Assembly: GCA_964016885.1 (NCBI GenBank)
Contig: OZ024740.1
Location: 803,004 to 867,003, forward strand
Direction of reading: 5' to 3'
Source of the DNA: Eledone cirrhosa
Lineage: Eukaryota; Mollusca; Cephalopoda; Octopoda; Eledonidae
DNA: 64,000 nucleotides
This document shows, in pieces, positions 39,415 through 57,400 of the stretch. Position numbers and translations under genes: made by a program. Each line of letters opens with the position of its first letter. Position 1 is the first letter of the stretch. The notes under the pieces were generated by a model. It did not search any database. It saw only the letters and a list, made by a program, of their open reading frames with translations, and was not told where the DNA came from.

Positions 39415-42400
39415 ATGTATCTACCTCTACCAGTTATATTTCCACCAATACTCACCACTGTTACTCATGTATCTACCACTACCAGTTCTACCTCCACCAA
39501 TACCCACCACATTTACTCGTCTCTACCTCTACTAGTTCTACTTCTACCAATACTCACCACTGTTACTCATGTATCTACCTCTACCAGTTATACTTCCACC
39601 AATACTCATCACAGTTACACATGTATCTACCTCTATCAGTTATAATTCCACAAATACGCACCCCAGTTACTCATGTATCTACCTCTACCAGTTATACTTC
39701 CACCAATACTCATCACAGTTACTCATGTTTCTACATCTACCAGTTATACTTCCACCAATATTCATAACAGTTACTCGTGTATCTACCTCTACCAGTTATA
39801 CTCCCACCAATATTCACAACAGTTACTCATGTATCTACTTCTACCAGTTATACTCCCACCAATACTCACCACAGTTACACATGTATCAACCTGTACCAGT
39901 TATACTTCCACCAATACTCACCACATTTACTCATGTATCTATCTCTACCAGTTATACTTCCACCAATACTCACTATATTTACTCATGTATCTACCGCTAC
40001 CAGTTATACTTCCACCAATACTCACCAAAGTTACTCATGTATCTACCTGTACCAGTTATACTTCCACCAATACTCACCACAGTTACTCATGTATCTACCT
40101 CTACCAGTTATACTTCCACCAATACTCACCTCATTTACTCATGTATCTACCTCTACCAGTTATATTTCCACCAATACTCACCACTGTTACACATGTATCT
40201 ACCTGTATCAGTTATACTTCCACCAATACTCACCACATTTACTCATGTCTCTACCTCTACTAATTCTACTTCCACCAATACTCACCACAGTTACTCATTT
40301 ATCTACCTCTACCAGTTATACTTCCATCAATATTCACAACAGTTACTCATGTATCTACTTCTACCAGTTATACTCCCACCAATACTCACCACAGTTACAC
40401 ATGTATCAATCTGTACCAGTTATACTTCCACCAATACTCACCACATTTACTCATGTATCTATCTCTACCAGTTATACTTCCACCAATACTCACTATATTT
40501 ACTCATGTATCTACCTCTACCAGTTATACTTCCACCAATACTCACCAAAGTTACTCATGTATCTACCTGTACCAGTTATACTTCCACCAATACTCACCAC
40601 AGTTACTCATGTATCTACCTCTACCAGTTATACTTCCACCAATACTCACCTCATTTACTCATGTATCTACCTCTACCAGTTATATTTCCACCAATACTCA
40701 CCACTGTTACACATGTATCTACCTGTATCAGTTATACTTCCACCAATACTCACCACTGTTACACATGTATCTACCTGTACCAGTTATACTTCCACCAATA
40801 CTCACCACATTTACTCATGTATCTACCTCTACCAGTTATACTCCCACCAATACTCACCACTCTTACTCATGTATCTACCTCTACCAGTTCTACTTTCACC
40901 AATACTCACCACATTTGCTCATGCAACTAACTCTACCAGTTCTATTTCCACCAATATTTACCACAGTTACTCATGTATCTACCTCTACCAGTTATACTTC
41001 TACCAATACTCACCACAGTTACTCATGTATCTACCTCTAACAGTTCTTCTTCTACCAATACTCACCACAGTTACTCATGTATCTACCTCTACCAGTTATA
41101 TTTCCACCAATACTCACCACTGTTACTCATGTATCTACCACTACCAGTTCTACCTCCACCAATACCCACCACATTTACTCGTCTCTACCTCTACTAGTTC
41201 TACTTCTATCAATACTCACCACTGTTACTCATGTATCTACCTCTACCAGTTATACTTCCACCAATACTCATCACAGTTACACATGTATCTACCTCTATCA
41301 GTTATAATTCCACAAATACGCACCCCAGTTACTCATGTATCTACCTCTACCAGTTATACTTCCACCAATACTCATCACAGTTACTCATGTTTCTACATCT
41401 ACCAGTTATACTTCCACCAATATTCATAACAGTTACTCGTGTATCTACCTCTACCAGTTATACTCCCACCAATATTCACAACAGTTACTCATGTATCTAC
41501 TTCTACCAGTTATACTCCCACCAATACTCACCACAGTTACACATGTATCAACCTGTACCAGTTATACTTCCACCAATACTCACCACATTTACTCATGTAT
41601 CTATCTCTACCAGTTATACTTCCACCAATACTCACTATATTTACTCATGTATCTACCGCTACCAGTTATACTTCCACCAATACTCACCAAAGTTACTCAT
41701 GTATCTACCTGTACCAGTTATACTTCCACCAATACTCACCACAGTTACTCATGTATCTACCTCTACCAGTTATACTTCTACCAATACTCACCTCATTTAC
41801 TCATGTATCTACCTCTACCAGTTATATTTCCACCAATACTCACCACTGTTACACATGTATCTACCTGTATCAGTTATACTTCCACCAATACTCACCACAT
41901 TTACTCATGTCTCTACCTCTACTAATTCTACTTCCACCAATACTCACCACAGTTACTCATGTATCTACCTCTACCTGTTATAATTCCACCAATACTCACC
42001 ACAGTTACTCATGTATCTACCTCTACCAGTTATACTTCCACCAATACTCACCACATTTACTCATGTATCTACCTCTACAAGTTATACGTCCACCAATACT
42101 CACCACAATTACTCATGCAACTAACTCTACCAGTTCTACTTCCACCAATATTTACCACAGTTACTCATGTATCTACCTCTACCAGTTATACTTCCACCAA
42201 TACTCACCACAGTTACTCATGTATCTACCTCTAACAGTTCTACTTCTACCAATACTCACCACAGTTACTCATGTATCTACCTCTACCAGTTATATTTCCA
42301 CCAATACTCACCACTGTTACTCATGTATCTACCACTACCAGTTCTACCTCCACCAATACCCACCACATTTACTCATGTCTCTACCTCTACTAGTTCTACT

Positions 42401-45400
42401 TCTACCAATACTCACCACTGTTACTCATGTATCTACCTCTACCAGTTATACTTCCACCAATACTCATCACAGTTACACATGTATCTACCTCTATCAGTTA
42501 TAATTCCACAAATACGCACCCCAGTTACTCATGTATCTACCTCTACCAGTTATACTTCCACCAATACTCATCACAGTTACTCATGTTTCTACATCTACCA
42601 GTTATACTTCCACCAATATTCATAACAGTTACTCATGTATCTACCTCTACCAGTTATACTCCCACCAATATTCACCACAGTTACTCATGTATCTACCTCT
42701 ACCAGTTATACTTACACCAATACTCACCACAGTTACTCATGTATCTACATCTACAAGTTATACTTCCACCAATACTCATCACAGTTACTCATGTATCTAC
42801 ATCTACCAGATCTACTTCCACCAATACTCACCACAGTTACTCATGTATCTACCTCTACCAGTTATACTTCCATCAATATTCACAACAGTTACTCATGTAT
42901 CTACTTCTACCAGTTATACTCCCACCAATACTCACCACAGTTACACATGTATCAATCTGTACCAGTTATACTTCCACCAATACTCACCACATTTACTCAT
43001 GTATCTATCTCTACCAGTTATACTTCCACCAATACTCACTATATTTACTCATGTATCTACCTCTACCAGTTATACTTCCACCAATACTCACCAAAGTTAC
43101 TCATGTATCTACCTGTACCAGTTATACTTCCACCAATACTCACCACAGTTACTCATGTATCTACCTCTACCAGTTATACTTCCACCAATACTCACCTCAT
43201 TTACTCATGTATCTACCTCTACCAGTTATATTTCCACCAATACTCACCACTGTTACACATGTATCTACCTGTACCAGTTATACTTCCACCAATACTCAAC
43301 ACATTTACTCATGTATCTACCTCTACCAGTTATACTCCCACCAATACTCACCACTCTTACTCATGTATCTACCTCTACCAGTTCTACTTTCACCAATACT
43401 CACCACATTTGCTCATGCAACTAACTCTACCAGTTCTACTTCCACCAATATTTACCACAGTTACTCATGTATCTACCTCTACCAGTTATACTTCCACCAA
43501 TACTCACCACAGTTACTCATGTATCTACCTCTAGCAGTTCTTCTTCTACCAATACTCACCACAGTTACTCATGTATCTACCTCTACCAGTTATATTTCCA
43601 CCAATACTCACCACTGTTACTCATGTATCTACCACTACCAGTTCTACCTCCACCAATACCCACCACATTTACTCGTCTCTACCTCTACTCGTTCTACTTC
43701 TACCAATACTCACCACTGTTACTCATGTATCTACCTCTACCAGTTATACTTCCACCAATACTCATCACAGTTACACATGTATCTACCTCTATCAGTTATA
43801 ATTCCACAAATAGTCACCCCAGTTACTCATGTATCTACCTCTACCAGTTATACTTCCACCAATACTCATCACAGTTACTCATGTTTCTACATCTACCAGT
43901 TATACTTCCACCAATATTCATAACAGTTACTCGTGTATCTACCTCTACCAGTTATACTCCCACCAATATTCACCACAGTTACTCATGTATCTACTTCTAC
44001 CAGTTATACTTACACCAATATTCACCACAGTTACTCATGTATCTACATCTACCAGTTATACTTCCACCAATATTCACCACAGTTACTCATGTATCTACAT
44101 CTACAAGTTATACTTCCACCAATACTCATCACAGTTACTCATGTATCTACATCTACCAGGTCTACTTCCACCAATACTCACCACAGTTACTCATGTATCT
44201 ACCTCTACCAGTTATACTTCCATCAATATTCACAACAGTTACTCATGTATCTACTTCTACCAGTTATACTCCCACCAATACTCACCACAGTTACACATGT
44301 ATCAACCTGTACCAGTTATACTTCCACCAATACTCACCACATTTACTCATGTATCTATCTCTACCAGTTATACTTCCACCAATACTCACTATATTTACTC
44401 ATGTATCTACCTCTACCAGTTATACTTCCACCAATACTCACCAAAGTTACTCATGTATCTACCTGTACCAGTTATACTTCCACCAATACTCACCACAGTT
44501 ACTCATGTATCTACCTCTACCAGTTATACTTCCACCAATACTCACCTCATTTACTCATGTATCTACCTCTACCAGTTATATTTCCACCAATACTCACCAC
44601 TGTTACACATGTATCTACCTGTATCAGTTATACTTCCACCAATACTCACCACATTTACTCATGTCTCTACCTCTACTAATTCTACTTCCACCAATACTCA
44701 CCAAAGTTACTCATGTATCTACCTCTACCAGTTATATTTCCACCAATACTCACCACTGTTACTCATGTATCTACCACTACCAGTTCTACCTCCACCAATA
44801 CCCACCACATTTACTCACGTCTCTACCTCTACTAGTTCTACTTCTACCAATACTCACCACAGTTACTCATGTATCTACATCTACCAGTTATACTTCCACC
44901 AATATTCACCACAGTTACCCATGTATCTACATCTACAAGTTATACTTCCACCAATACTCACCACAGTTACACATGTATCAACCTGTACCAGTTATACTTC
45001 CACCAATACTCACCACATTTACTCATGTATCTACCTCTACCAGTTATACTTCCACCAATACTCACTATATTTACTCATGTATCTACCTCTACCAGTTATA
45101 CTTCCACCAATACTCACCAAAGTTACTCATGTATCTACCTGTACCAGTTATACTTCCACCAATACTCACCACATTTACTCATGTATCTACCTCTACCAGT
45201 TATACTTCCACCAATACTCACCTCATTTACTCATGTATCTACCTCTACCAGTTATATTTCCACCAATACTCACCACTGTTACTCATGTATCTACCTCTAC
45301 CAGTTATACTTCCACCAATACTCATCACAGTTACACATGTATCTACCTCTATCAGTTATAATTCCACAAATACGCACCCCAGTTACTCATATATCTACCT

Positions 45401-48400
45401 CTACCAGTTATACTTCCACCAATACTCATCACAGTTACTCATGTTTCTACATCTACCAGTTATACTTCCACCAATATTCATAACAGTTACTCATGTATCT
45501 ACCTCTACCAGTTATACTTCTACCAATACTCACCTCATTTACTCATGTATCTACCTCTACCAGTTATATTTCCACCAATACTCACCACTGTTACACATGT
45601 ATCTACCTGTATCAGTTATACTTCCACCAATACTCACCACATTTACTCATGTCTCTACCTCTACTAATTCTACTTCCACCAATACTCACCACAGTTACTC
45701 ATGTATCTACCTCTACCAGTTATAATTCCACCAATACTCACCACAGTTACTCATGTATCTACCTCTACCAGTTATACTTCCACCAATACTCACCACATTT
45801 ACTCATGTATCTACCTCTACAAGTTATACGTCCACCAATACTCACCACAATTACTCATGCAACTAACTCTACCAGTTCTACTTCCACCAATATTTACCAC
45901 AGTTACTCATGTATCTACCTCTACCAGTTATACTTCCACCAATACTCACCACAGTTACTCATGTATCTACCTCTAACAGTTCTACTTCTACCAATACTCA
46001 CCACAGTTACTCATGTATCTACCTCTACCAGTTATATTTCCACCAATACTCACCACTGTTACTCATGTATCTACCACTACCAGTTCTACCTCCACCAATA
46101 CCCACCACATTTACTCATGTCTCTACCTCTACTAGTTCTACTTCTACCAATACTCACCACTGTTACTCATGTATCTACCTCTACCAGTTATACTTCCACC
46201 AATACTCATCACAGTTACACATGTATCTACCTCTATCAGTTATAATTCCACAAATACGCACCCCAGTTACTCATGTATCTACCTCTACCAGTTATACTTC
46301 CACCAATACTCATCACAGTTACTCATGTTTCTACATCTACCAGTTATACTTCCACCAATATTCATAACAGTTACTCATGTATCTACCTCTACCAGTTATA
46401 CTCCCACCAATATTCACCACAGTTACTCATGTATCTACCTCTACCAGTTATACTTACACCAATACTCACCACAGTTACTCATGTATCTACATCTACAAGT
46501 TATACTTCCACCAATACTCATCACAGTTACTCATGTATCTACATCTACCAGATCTACTTCCACCAATACTCACCACAGTTACTCATGTATCTACCTCTAC
46601 CAGTTCTACTTCCATCAATATTCACAACAGTTACTCATGTATCTACTTCTACCAGTTATACTCCCACCAATACTCACCACAGTTACACATGTATCAACCT
46701 GTACCAGTTATACTTCCACCAATACTCACCACATTTACTCATGTATCTATCTCTACCAGTTATACTTCCACCAATACTCACTATATTTACTCATGTATCT
46801 ACCTCTACCAGTTATACTTCCACCAATACTCACCAATGTTACTCATGTATCTACCTGTACCAGTTATACTTCCACCAATACTCACCACAGTTACTCATGT
46901 ATCTACCTCTACCAGTTATACTTCCACCAATACTCACCTCATTTACTCATGTATCTACCTCTACCAGTTATATTTCCACCAATACTCACCACTGTTACAC
47001 ATGTATCTACCTGTATCAGTTATACTTCCACCAATACTCACCACATTTACTCATGTCTCTACCTCTACTAATTCTACTTCCACCAATACTCACCACAGTT
47101 ACTCATGTATCTACCTCTACCAGTTATAATTCCACCAATACTCACCACAGTTACTCATGTATCTACCTCTACCAGTTATACTTCCACCAATACTCACCAC
47201 ATTTACTCATGTATCTACCTCTACAAGTTATACGTCCACCAATACTCACCACAATTACTCATGCAACTAACTCTACCAGTTCTACTTCCACCAATATTTA
47301 CCACAGTTACTCATGTATCTACCTCTACCAGTTATACTTCCACCAATACTCACCACAGTTACTCATGTATCTACCTCTAACAGTTCTACTTCTACCAATA
47401 CTCACCACAGTTACTCATGTATCTACCTCTACCAGTTATATTTCCACCAATACTCACCACTGTTACTCATGTATCTACCACTACCAGTTCTACCTCCACC
47501 AATACCCACCACATTTACTCATGTCTCTACCTCTACTAGTTCTACTTCTACCAATACTCACCACTGTTACTCATGTATCTACCTCTACCAGTTATACTTC
47601 CACCAATACTCATCACAGTTACACATGTATCTACCTCTATCAGTTATAATTCCACAAATACGCACCCCAGTTACTCATGTATCTACCTCTACCAGTTATA
47701 CTTCCACCAATACTCATCACAGTTACTCATGTTTCTACATCTACCAGTTATACTTCCACCAATATTCATAACAGTTACTCATGTATCTACCTCTACCAGT
47801 TATACTCCCACCAATATTCACCACAGTTACTCATGTATCTACCTCTACCAGTTATACTTACACCAATACTCACCACAGTTACTCATGTATCTACATCTAC
47901 AAGTTATACTTCCACCAATACTCATCACAGTTACTCATGTATCTACATCTACCAGATCTACTTCCACCAATACTCACCACAGTTACTCATGTATCTACCT
48001 CTACCAGTTATACTTCCATCAATATTCACAACAGTTACTCATGTATCTACTTCTACCAGTTATACTCCCACCAATACTCACCACAGTTACACATGTATCA
48101 ATCTGTACCAGTTATACTTCCACCAATACTCACCACATTTACTCATGTATCTATCTCTACCAGTTATACTTCCACCAATACTCACTATATTTACTCATGT
48201 ATCTACCTCTACCAGTTATACTTCCACCAATACTCACCAAAGTTACTCATGTATCTACCTGTACCAGTTATACTTCCACCAATACTCACCACAGTTACTC
48301 ATGTATCTACCTCTACCAGTTATACTTCCACCAATACTCACCTCATTTACTCATGTATCTACCTCTACCAGTTATATTTCCACCAATACTCACCACTGTT

Positions 48401-51400
48401 ACACATGTATCTACCTGTATCAGTTATACTTCCACCAATACTCACCACTGTTACACATGTATCTACCTGTACCAGTTATACTTCCACCAATACTCAACAC
48501 ATTTACTCATGTATCTACCTCTACCAGTTATACTCCCACCAATACTCACCACTCTTACTCATGTATCTACCTCTACCAGTTCTACTTTCACCAATACTCA
48601 CCACATTTGCTCATGCAACTAACTCTACCAGTTCTACTTCCACCAATATTTACCACAGTTACTCATGTATCTACCTCTACCAGTTATACTTCCACCAATA
48701 CTCACCACAGTTACTCATGTATCTACCTCTAGCAGTTCTTCTTCTACCAATACTCACCACAGTTACTCATGTATCTACCTCTACCAGTTATATTTCCACC
48801 AATACTCACCACTGTTACTCATGTATCTACCACTACCAGTTCTACCTCCACCAATACCCACCACATTTACTCGTCTCTACCTCTACTCGTTCTACTTCTA
48901 CCAATACTCACCACTGTTACTCATGTATCTACCTCTACCAGTTATACTTCCACCAATACTCATCACAGTTACACATGTATCTACCTCTATCAGTTATAAT
49001 TCCACAAATAGTCACCCCAGTTACTCATGTATCTACCTCTACCAGTTATACTTCCACCAATACTCATCACAGTTACTCATGTTTCTACATCTACCAGTTA
49101 TACTTCCACCAATATTCATAACAGTTACTCGTGTATCTACCTCTACCAGTTATACTCCCACCAATATTCACCACAGTTACTCATGTATCTACTTCTACCA
49201 GTTATACTTACACCAATATTCACCACAGTTACTCATGTATCTACATCTACCAGTTATACTTCCACCAATATTCACCACAGTTACTCATGTATCTACATCT
49301 ACAAGTTATACTTCCACCAATACTCATCACAGTTACTCATGTATCTACATCTACCAGGTCTACTTCCACCAATACTCACCACAGTTACTCATGTATCTAC
49401 CTCTACCAGTTATACTTCCATCAATATTCACAACAGTTACTCATGTATCTACTTCTACCAGTTATACTCCCACCAATACTCACCACAGTTACACATGTAT
49501 CAACCTGTACCAGTTATACTTCCACCAATACTCACCACATTTACTCATGTATCTATCTCTACCAGTTATACTTCCACCAATACTCACTATATTTACTCAT
49601 GTATCTACCTCTACCAGTTATACTTCCACCAATACTCACCAAAGTTACTCATGTATCTACCTGTACCAGTTATACTTCCACCAATACTCACCACAGTTAC
49701 TCATGTATCTACCTCTACCAGTTATACTTCCACCAATACTCACCTCATTTACCCATGTATCTACATCTACAAGTTATACTTCCACCAATACTCACCACAG
49801 TTACACATGTATCAACCTGTACCAGTTATACTTCCACCAATACTCACCACATTTACTCATGTATCTACCTCTACCAGTTATACTTCCACCAATACTCACT
49901 ATATTTACTCATGTATCTACCTCTACCAGTTATACTTCCACCAATACTCACCAAAGTTACTCATGTATCTACCTGTACCAGTTATACTTCCACCAATACT
50001 CACCACATTTACTCATGTATCTACCTCTACCAGTTATACTTCCACCAATACTCACCTCATTTACTCATGTATCTACCTCTACCAGTTATATTTCCACCAA
50101 TACTCACCACTGTTACTCATGTATCTACCTCTACCAGTTATACTTCCACCAATACTCATCACAGTTACACATGTATCTACCTCTATCAGTTATAATTCCA
50201 CAAATACGCACCCCAGTTACTCATGTATCTACCTCTACCAGTTATACTTCCACCAATACTCATCACAGTTACTCATGTTTCTACATCTACCAGTTATACT
50301 TCCACCAATATTCATAACAGTTACTCATGTATCTACCTCTACCAGTTATACTTCTACCAATACTCACCTCATTTACTCATGTATCTACCTCTACCAGTTA
50401 TATTTCCACCAATACTCACCACTGTTACACATGTATCTACCTGTATCAGTTATACTTCCACCAATACTCACCACATTTACTCATGTCTCTACCTCTACTA
50501 ATTCTACTTCCACCAATACTCACCACAGTTACTCATGTATCTACCTCTACCAGTTATAATTCCACCAATACTCACCACAGTTACTCATGTATCTACCTCT
50601 ACCAGTTATACTTCCACCAATACTCACCACATTTACTCATGTATCTACCTCTACAAGTTATACGTCCACCAATACTCACCACAATTACTCATGCAACTAA
50701 CTCTACCAGTTCTACTTCCACCAATATTTACCACAGTTACTCATGTATCTACCTCTACCAGTTATACTTCCACCAATACTCACCACAGTTACTCATGTAT
50801 CTACCTCTAACAGTTCTACTTCTACCAATACTCACCACAGTTACTCATGTATCTACCTCTACCAGTTATATTTCCACCAATACTCACCACTGTTACTCAT
50901 GTATCTACCACTACCAGTTCTACCTCCACCAATACCCACCACATTTACTCATGTCTCTACCTCTACTAGTTCTACTTCTACCAATACTCACCACTGTTAC
51001 TCATGTATCTACCTCTACCAGTTATACTTCCACCAATACTCATCACAGTTACACATGTATCTACCTCTATCAGTTATAATTCCACAAATACGCACCCCAG
51101 TTACTCATGTATCTACCTCTACCAGTTATACTTCCACCAATACTCATCACAGTTACTCATGTTTCTACATCTACCAGTTATACTTCCACCAATATTCATA
51201 ACAGTTACTCATGTATCTACCTCTACCAGTTATACTCCCACCAATATTCACCACAGTTACTCATGTATCTACCTCTACCAGTTATACTTACACCAATACT
51301 CACCACAGTTACTCATGTATCTACCTCTACCAGTTATACTTCCACCAATACTCATCACAGTTACACATGTATCTACCTCTATCAGTTATAATTCCACAAA

Positions 51401-54400
51401 TACGCACCCCAGTTACTCATGTATCTACCTCTACCAGTTATACTTCCACCAATACTCATCACAGTTACTCATGTATCTACATCTACCAGATCTACTTCCA
51501 CCAATACTCACCACAGTTACTCATGTATCTACCTCTACCAGTTCTACTTCCATCAATATTCACAACAGTTACTCATGTATCTACTTCTACCAGTTATACT
51601 CCCACCAATACTCACCACAGTTACACATGTATCAACCTGTACCAGTTATACTTCCACCAATACTCACCACATTTACTCATGTATCTATCTCTACCAGTTA
51701 TACTTCCACCAATACTCACTATATTTACTCATGTATCTACCTCTACCAATTATACTTCCACCAATACTCACCAAAGTTACTCATGTATCTACCTGTACCA
51801 GTTATACTTCCACCAATACTCACCACAGTTACTCATGTATCTACCTCTACCAGTTATACTTCCACCAATACTCACCTCATTTACTCATGTATCTACCTCT
51901 ACCAGTTATATTTCCACCAATACTCACCACTGTTACACATGTATCTACCTGTATCAGTTATACTTCCACCAATACTCACCACATTTACTCATGTCTCTAC
52001 CTCTACTAATTCTACTTCCACCAATACTCACCACAGTTACTCATGTATCTACCTCTACCAGTTATAATTCCACCAATACTCACCACAGTTACTCATGTAT
52101 CTACCTCTACCAGTTATACTTCCACCAATACTCACCACATTTACTCATGTATCTACCTCTACAAGTTATACGTCCACCAATACTCACCACAATTACTCAT
52201 GCAACTAACTCTACCAGTTCTACTTCCACCAATATTTACCACAGTTACTCATGTATCTACCTCTACCAGTTATACTTCCACCAATACTCACCACAGTTAC
52301 TCATGTATCTACCTCTAACAGTTCTACTTCTACCAATACTCACCACAGTTACTCATGTATCTACCTCTACCAGTTATATTTCCACCAATACTCACCACTG
52401 TTACTCATGTATCTACCACTACCAGTTCTACCTCCACCAATACCCACCACATTTACTCATGTCTCTACCTCTACTAGTTCTACTTCTACCAATACTCACC
52501 ACTGTTACTCATGTATCTACCTCTACCAGTTATACTTCCACCAATACTCATCACAGTTACACATGTATCTACCTCTATCAGTTATAATTCCACAAATACG
52601 CACCCCAGTTACTCATGTATCTACCTCTACCAGTTATACTTCCACCAATACTCATCACAGTTACTCATGTTTCTACATCTACCAGTTATACTTCCACCAA
52701 TATTCATAACAGTTACTCATGTATCTACCTCTACCAGTTATACTCCCACCAATATTCACCACAGTTACTCATGTATCTACCTCTACCAGTTATACTTACA
52801 CCAATACTCACCACAGTTACTCATGTATCTACATCTACAAGTTATACTTCCACCAATACTCATCACAGTTACTCATGTATCTACATCTACCAGATCTACT
52901 TCCACCAATACTCACCACAGTTACTCATGTATCTACCTCTACCAGTTATACTTCCATCAATATTCACAACAGTTACTCATGTATCTACTTCTACCAGTTA
53001 TACTCCCACCAATACTCACCACAGTTACACATGTATCAATCTGTACCAGTTATACTTCCACCAATACTCACCACATTTACTCATGTATCTATCTCTACCA
53101 GTTATACTTCCACCAATACTCACTATATTTACTCATGTATCTACCTCTACCAGTTATACTTCCACCAATACTCACCAAAGTTACTCATGTATCTACCTGT
53201 ACCAGTTATACTTCCACCAATACTCACCACAGTTACTCATGTATCTACCTCTACCAGTTATACTTCCACCAATACTCACCTCATTTACTCATGTATCTAC
53301 CTCTACCAGTTATATTTCCACCAATACTCACCACTGTTACACATGTATCTACCTGTATCAGTTATACTTCCACCAATACTCACCACTGTTACACATGTAT
53401 CTACCTGTACCAGTTATACTTCCACCAATACTCAACACATTTACTCATGTATCTACCTCTACCAGTTATACTCCCACCAATACTCACCACTCTTACTCAT
53501 GTATCTACCTCTACCAGTTCTACTTTCACCAATACTCACCACATTTGCTCATGCAACTAACTCTACCAGTTCTACTTCCACCAATATTTACCACAGTTAC
53601 TCATGTATCTACCTCTACCAGTTATACTTCCACCAATACTCACCACAGTTACTCATGTATCTACCTCTAGCAGTTCTTCTTCTACCAATACTCACCACAG
53701 TTACTCATGTATCTACCTCTACCAGTTACATTTCCACCAATACTCACCACTGTTACTCATGTATCTACCACTACCAGTTCTACCTCCACCAATACCCACC
53801 ACATTTACTCGTCTCTACCTCTACTCGTTCTACTTCTACCAATACTCACCACTGTTACTCATGTATCTACCTCTACCAGTTATACTTCCACCAATACTCA
53901 TCACAGTTACACATGTATCTACCTCTATCAGTTATAATTCCACAAATAGTCACCCCAGTTACTCATGTATCTACCTCTACCAGTTATACTTCCACCAATA
54001 CTCATCACAGTTACTCATGTTTCTACATCTACCAGTTGTACTTCCACCAATATTCATAACAGTTACTCGTGTATCTACCTCTACCAGTTATACTCCCACC
54101 AATATTCACCACAGTTACTCATGTATCTACTTCTACCAGTTATACTTACACCAATATTCACCACAGTTACTCATGTATCTACATCTACCAGTTATACTTC
54201 CACCAATATTCACCACAGTTACTCATGTATCTACATCTACAAGTTATACTTCCACCAATACTCATCACAGTTACTCATGTATCTACATCTACCAGGTCTA
54301 CTTCCACCAATACTCACCACAGTTACTCATGTATCTACCTCTACCAGTTATACTTCCATCAATATTCACAACAGTTACTCATGTATCTACTTCTACCAGT

Positions 54401-57400
54401 TATACTCCCACCAATACTCACCACAGTTACACATGTATCAACCTGTACCAGTTATACTTCCACCAATACTCACCACATTTACTCATGTATCTATCTCTAC
54501 CAGTTATACTTCCACCAATACTCACTATATTTACTCATGTATCTACCTCTACCAGTTATACTTCCACCAATACTCACCAAAGTTACTCATGTATCTACCT
54601 GTACCAGTTATACTTCCACCAATACTCACCACAGTTACTCATGTATCTACCTCTACCAGTTATACTTCCACCAATACTCACCTCATTTACTCATGTATCT
54701 ACCTCTACCAGTTATATTTCCACCAATACTCACCACTGTTACACATGTATCTACCTGTATCAGTTATACTTCCACCAATACTCACCACATTTACTCATGT
54801 CTCTACCTCTACTAATTCTACTTCCACCAATACTCACCACAGTTACTCATGTATCTACCTCTACCAGTTATAATTCCACCAATACTCACCACAGTTACTC
54901 ATGTATCTACCTCTACCAGTTATACTTCCACCAATACTCACCACATTTACTCATGTATCTACCTCTACAAGTTATACGTCCACCAATACTCACCACAATT
55001 ACTCATGCAACTAACTCTACCAGTTCTACTTCCACCAATATTTACCACAGTTACTCATGTATCTACCTCTACCAGTTATACTTCCACCAATACTCACCAC
55101 AGTTACTCATGTATCTACCTCTAACAGTTCTACTTCTACCAATACTCACCACAGTTACTCATGTATCTACCTCTACCAGTTATATTTCCACCAATACTCA
55201 CCACTGTTACTCATGTATCTACCACTACCAGTTCTACCTCCACCAATACCCACCACATTTACTCATGTCTCTACCTCTACTAGTTCTACTTCTACCAATA
55301 CTCACCACTGTTACTCATGTATCTACCTCTACCAGTTATACTTCCACCAATACTCATCACAGTTACACATGTATCTACCTCTATCAGTTATAATTCCACA
55401 AATACGCACCCCAGTTACTCATGTATCTACCTCTACCAGTTATACTTCCACCAATACTCATCACAGTTACTCATGTTTCTACATCTACCAGTTATACTTC
55501 CACCAATATTCATAACAGTTACTCATGTATCTACCTCTACCAGTTATACTCCCACCAATATTCACCACAGTTACTCATGTATCTACCTCTACCAGTTATA
55601 CTTACACCAATACTCACCACAGTTACTCATGTATCTACATCTACAAGTTATACTTCCACCAATACTCATCACAGTTACTCATGTATCTACATCTACCAGA
55701 TCTACTTCCACCAATACTCACCACAGTTACTCATGTATCTACCTCTACCAGTTATACTTCCATCAATATTCACAACAGTTACTCATGTATCTACTTCTAC
55801 CAGTTATACTCCCACCAATACTCACCACAGTTACACATGTATCAATCTGTACCAGTTATACTTCCACCAATACTCACCACATTTACTCATGTATCTATCT
55901 CTACCAGTTATACTTCCACCAATACTCACTATATTTACTCATGTATCTACCTCTACCAGTTATACTTCCACCAATACTCACCAAAGTTACTCATGTATCT
56001 ACCTGTACCAGTTATACTTCCACCAATACTCACCTCATTTACTCATGTATCTACCTCTACCAGTTATATTTCCACCAATACTCACCACTGTTACACATGT
56101 ATCTACCTGTATCAGTTATACTTCCACCAATACTCACCACTGTTACACATGTATCTACCTGTACCAGTTATACTTCCACCAATACTCCAAACATTTACTC
56201 ATGTATCTACCTCTACCAGTTACACTCCCACCAATACTCACCACTCTTACTCATGTATCTACCTCTACCAGTTCTACTTTCACCAATACTCACCACATTT
56301 GCTCATGCAACTAACTCTACCAGTTCTACTTCCACCAATATTTACCACAGTTACTCATGTATCTACCTCTACCAGTTATACTTCCACCAATACTCACCAC
56401 AGTTACTCATGTATCTACCTCTAGCAGTTCTTCTTCTACCAATACTCACCACAGTTACTCATGTATCTACCTCTACCAGTTATATTTCCACCAATACTCA
56501 CCACTGTTACTCATGTATCTACCACTACCAGTTCTACCTCCACCAATACCCACCACATTTACTCGTCTCTACCTCTACTCGTTCTACTTCTACCAATACT
56601 CACCACTGTTACTCATGTATCTACCTCTACCAGTTATACTTCCACCAATACTCATCACAGTTACACATGTATCTACCTCTATCAGTTATAATTCCACAAA
56701 TAGTCACCCCAGTTACTCGTGTATCTACCTCTACCAGTTATACTCCCACCAATATTCACCACAGTTACTCATGTATCTACTTCTACCAGTTATACTTACA
56801 CCAATATTCACCACAGTTACTCATGTATCTACATCTACCAGTTATACTTCCACCAATATTCACCACAGTTACTCATGTATCTACATCTACAAGTTATACT
56901 TCCACCAATACTCATCACAGTTACTCATGTATCTACATCTACCAGGTCTACTTCCACCAATACTCACCACAGTTACTCATGTATCTACCTCTACCAGTTA
57001 TACTTCCATCAATATTCACAACAGTTACTCATGTATCTACTTCTACCAGTTATACTCCCACCAATACTCACCACAGTTACACATGTATCAACCTGTACCA
57101 GTTATACTTCCACCAATACTCACCACATTTACTCATGTATCTATCTCTACCAGTTATACTTCCACCAATACTCACTATATTTACTCATGTATCTACCTCT
57201 ACCAGTTATACTTCCACCAATACTCACCAAAGTTACTCATGTATCTACCTGTACCAGTTATACTTCCACCAATACTCACCACAGTTACTCATGTATCTAC
57301 CTCTACCAGTTATACTTCCACCAATACTCACCTCATTTACTCATGTATCTACCTCTACCAGTTATATTTCCACCAATACTCACCACTGTTACACATGTAT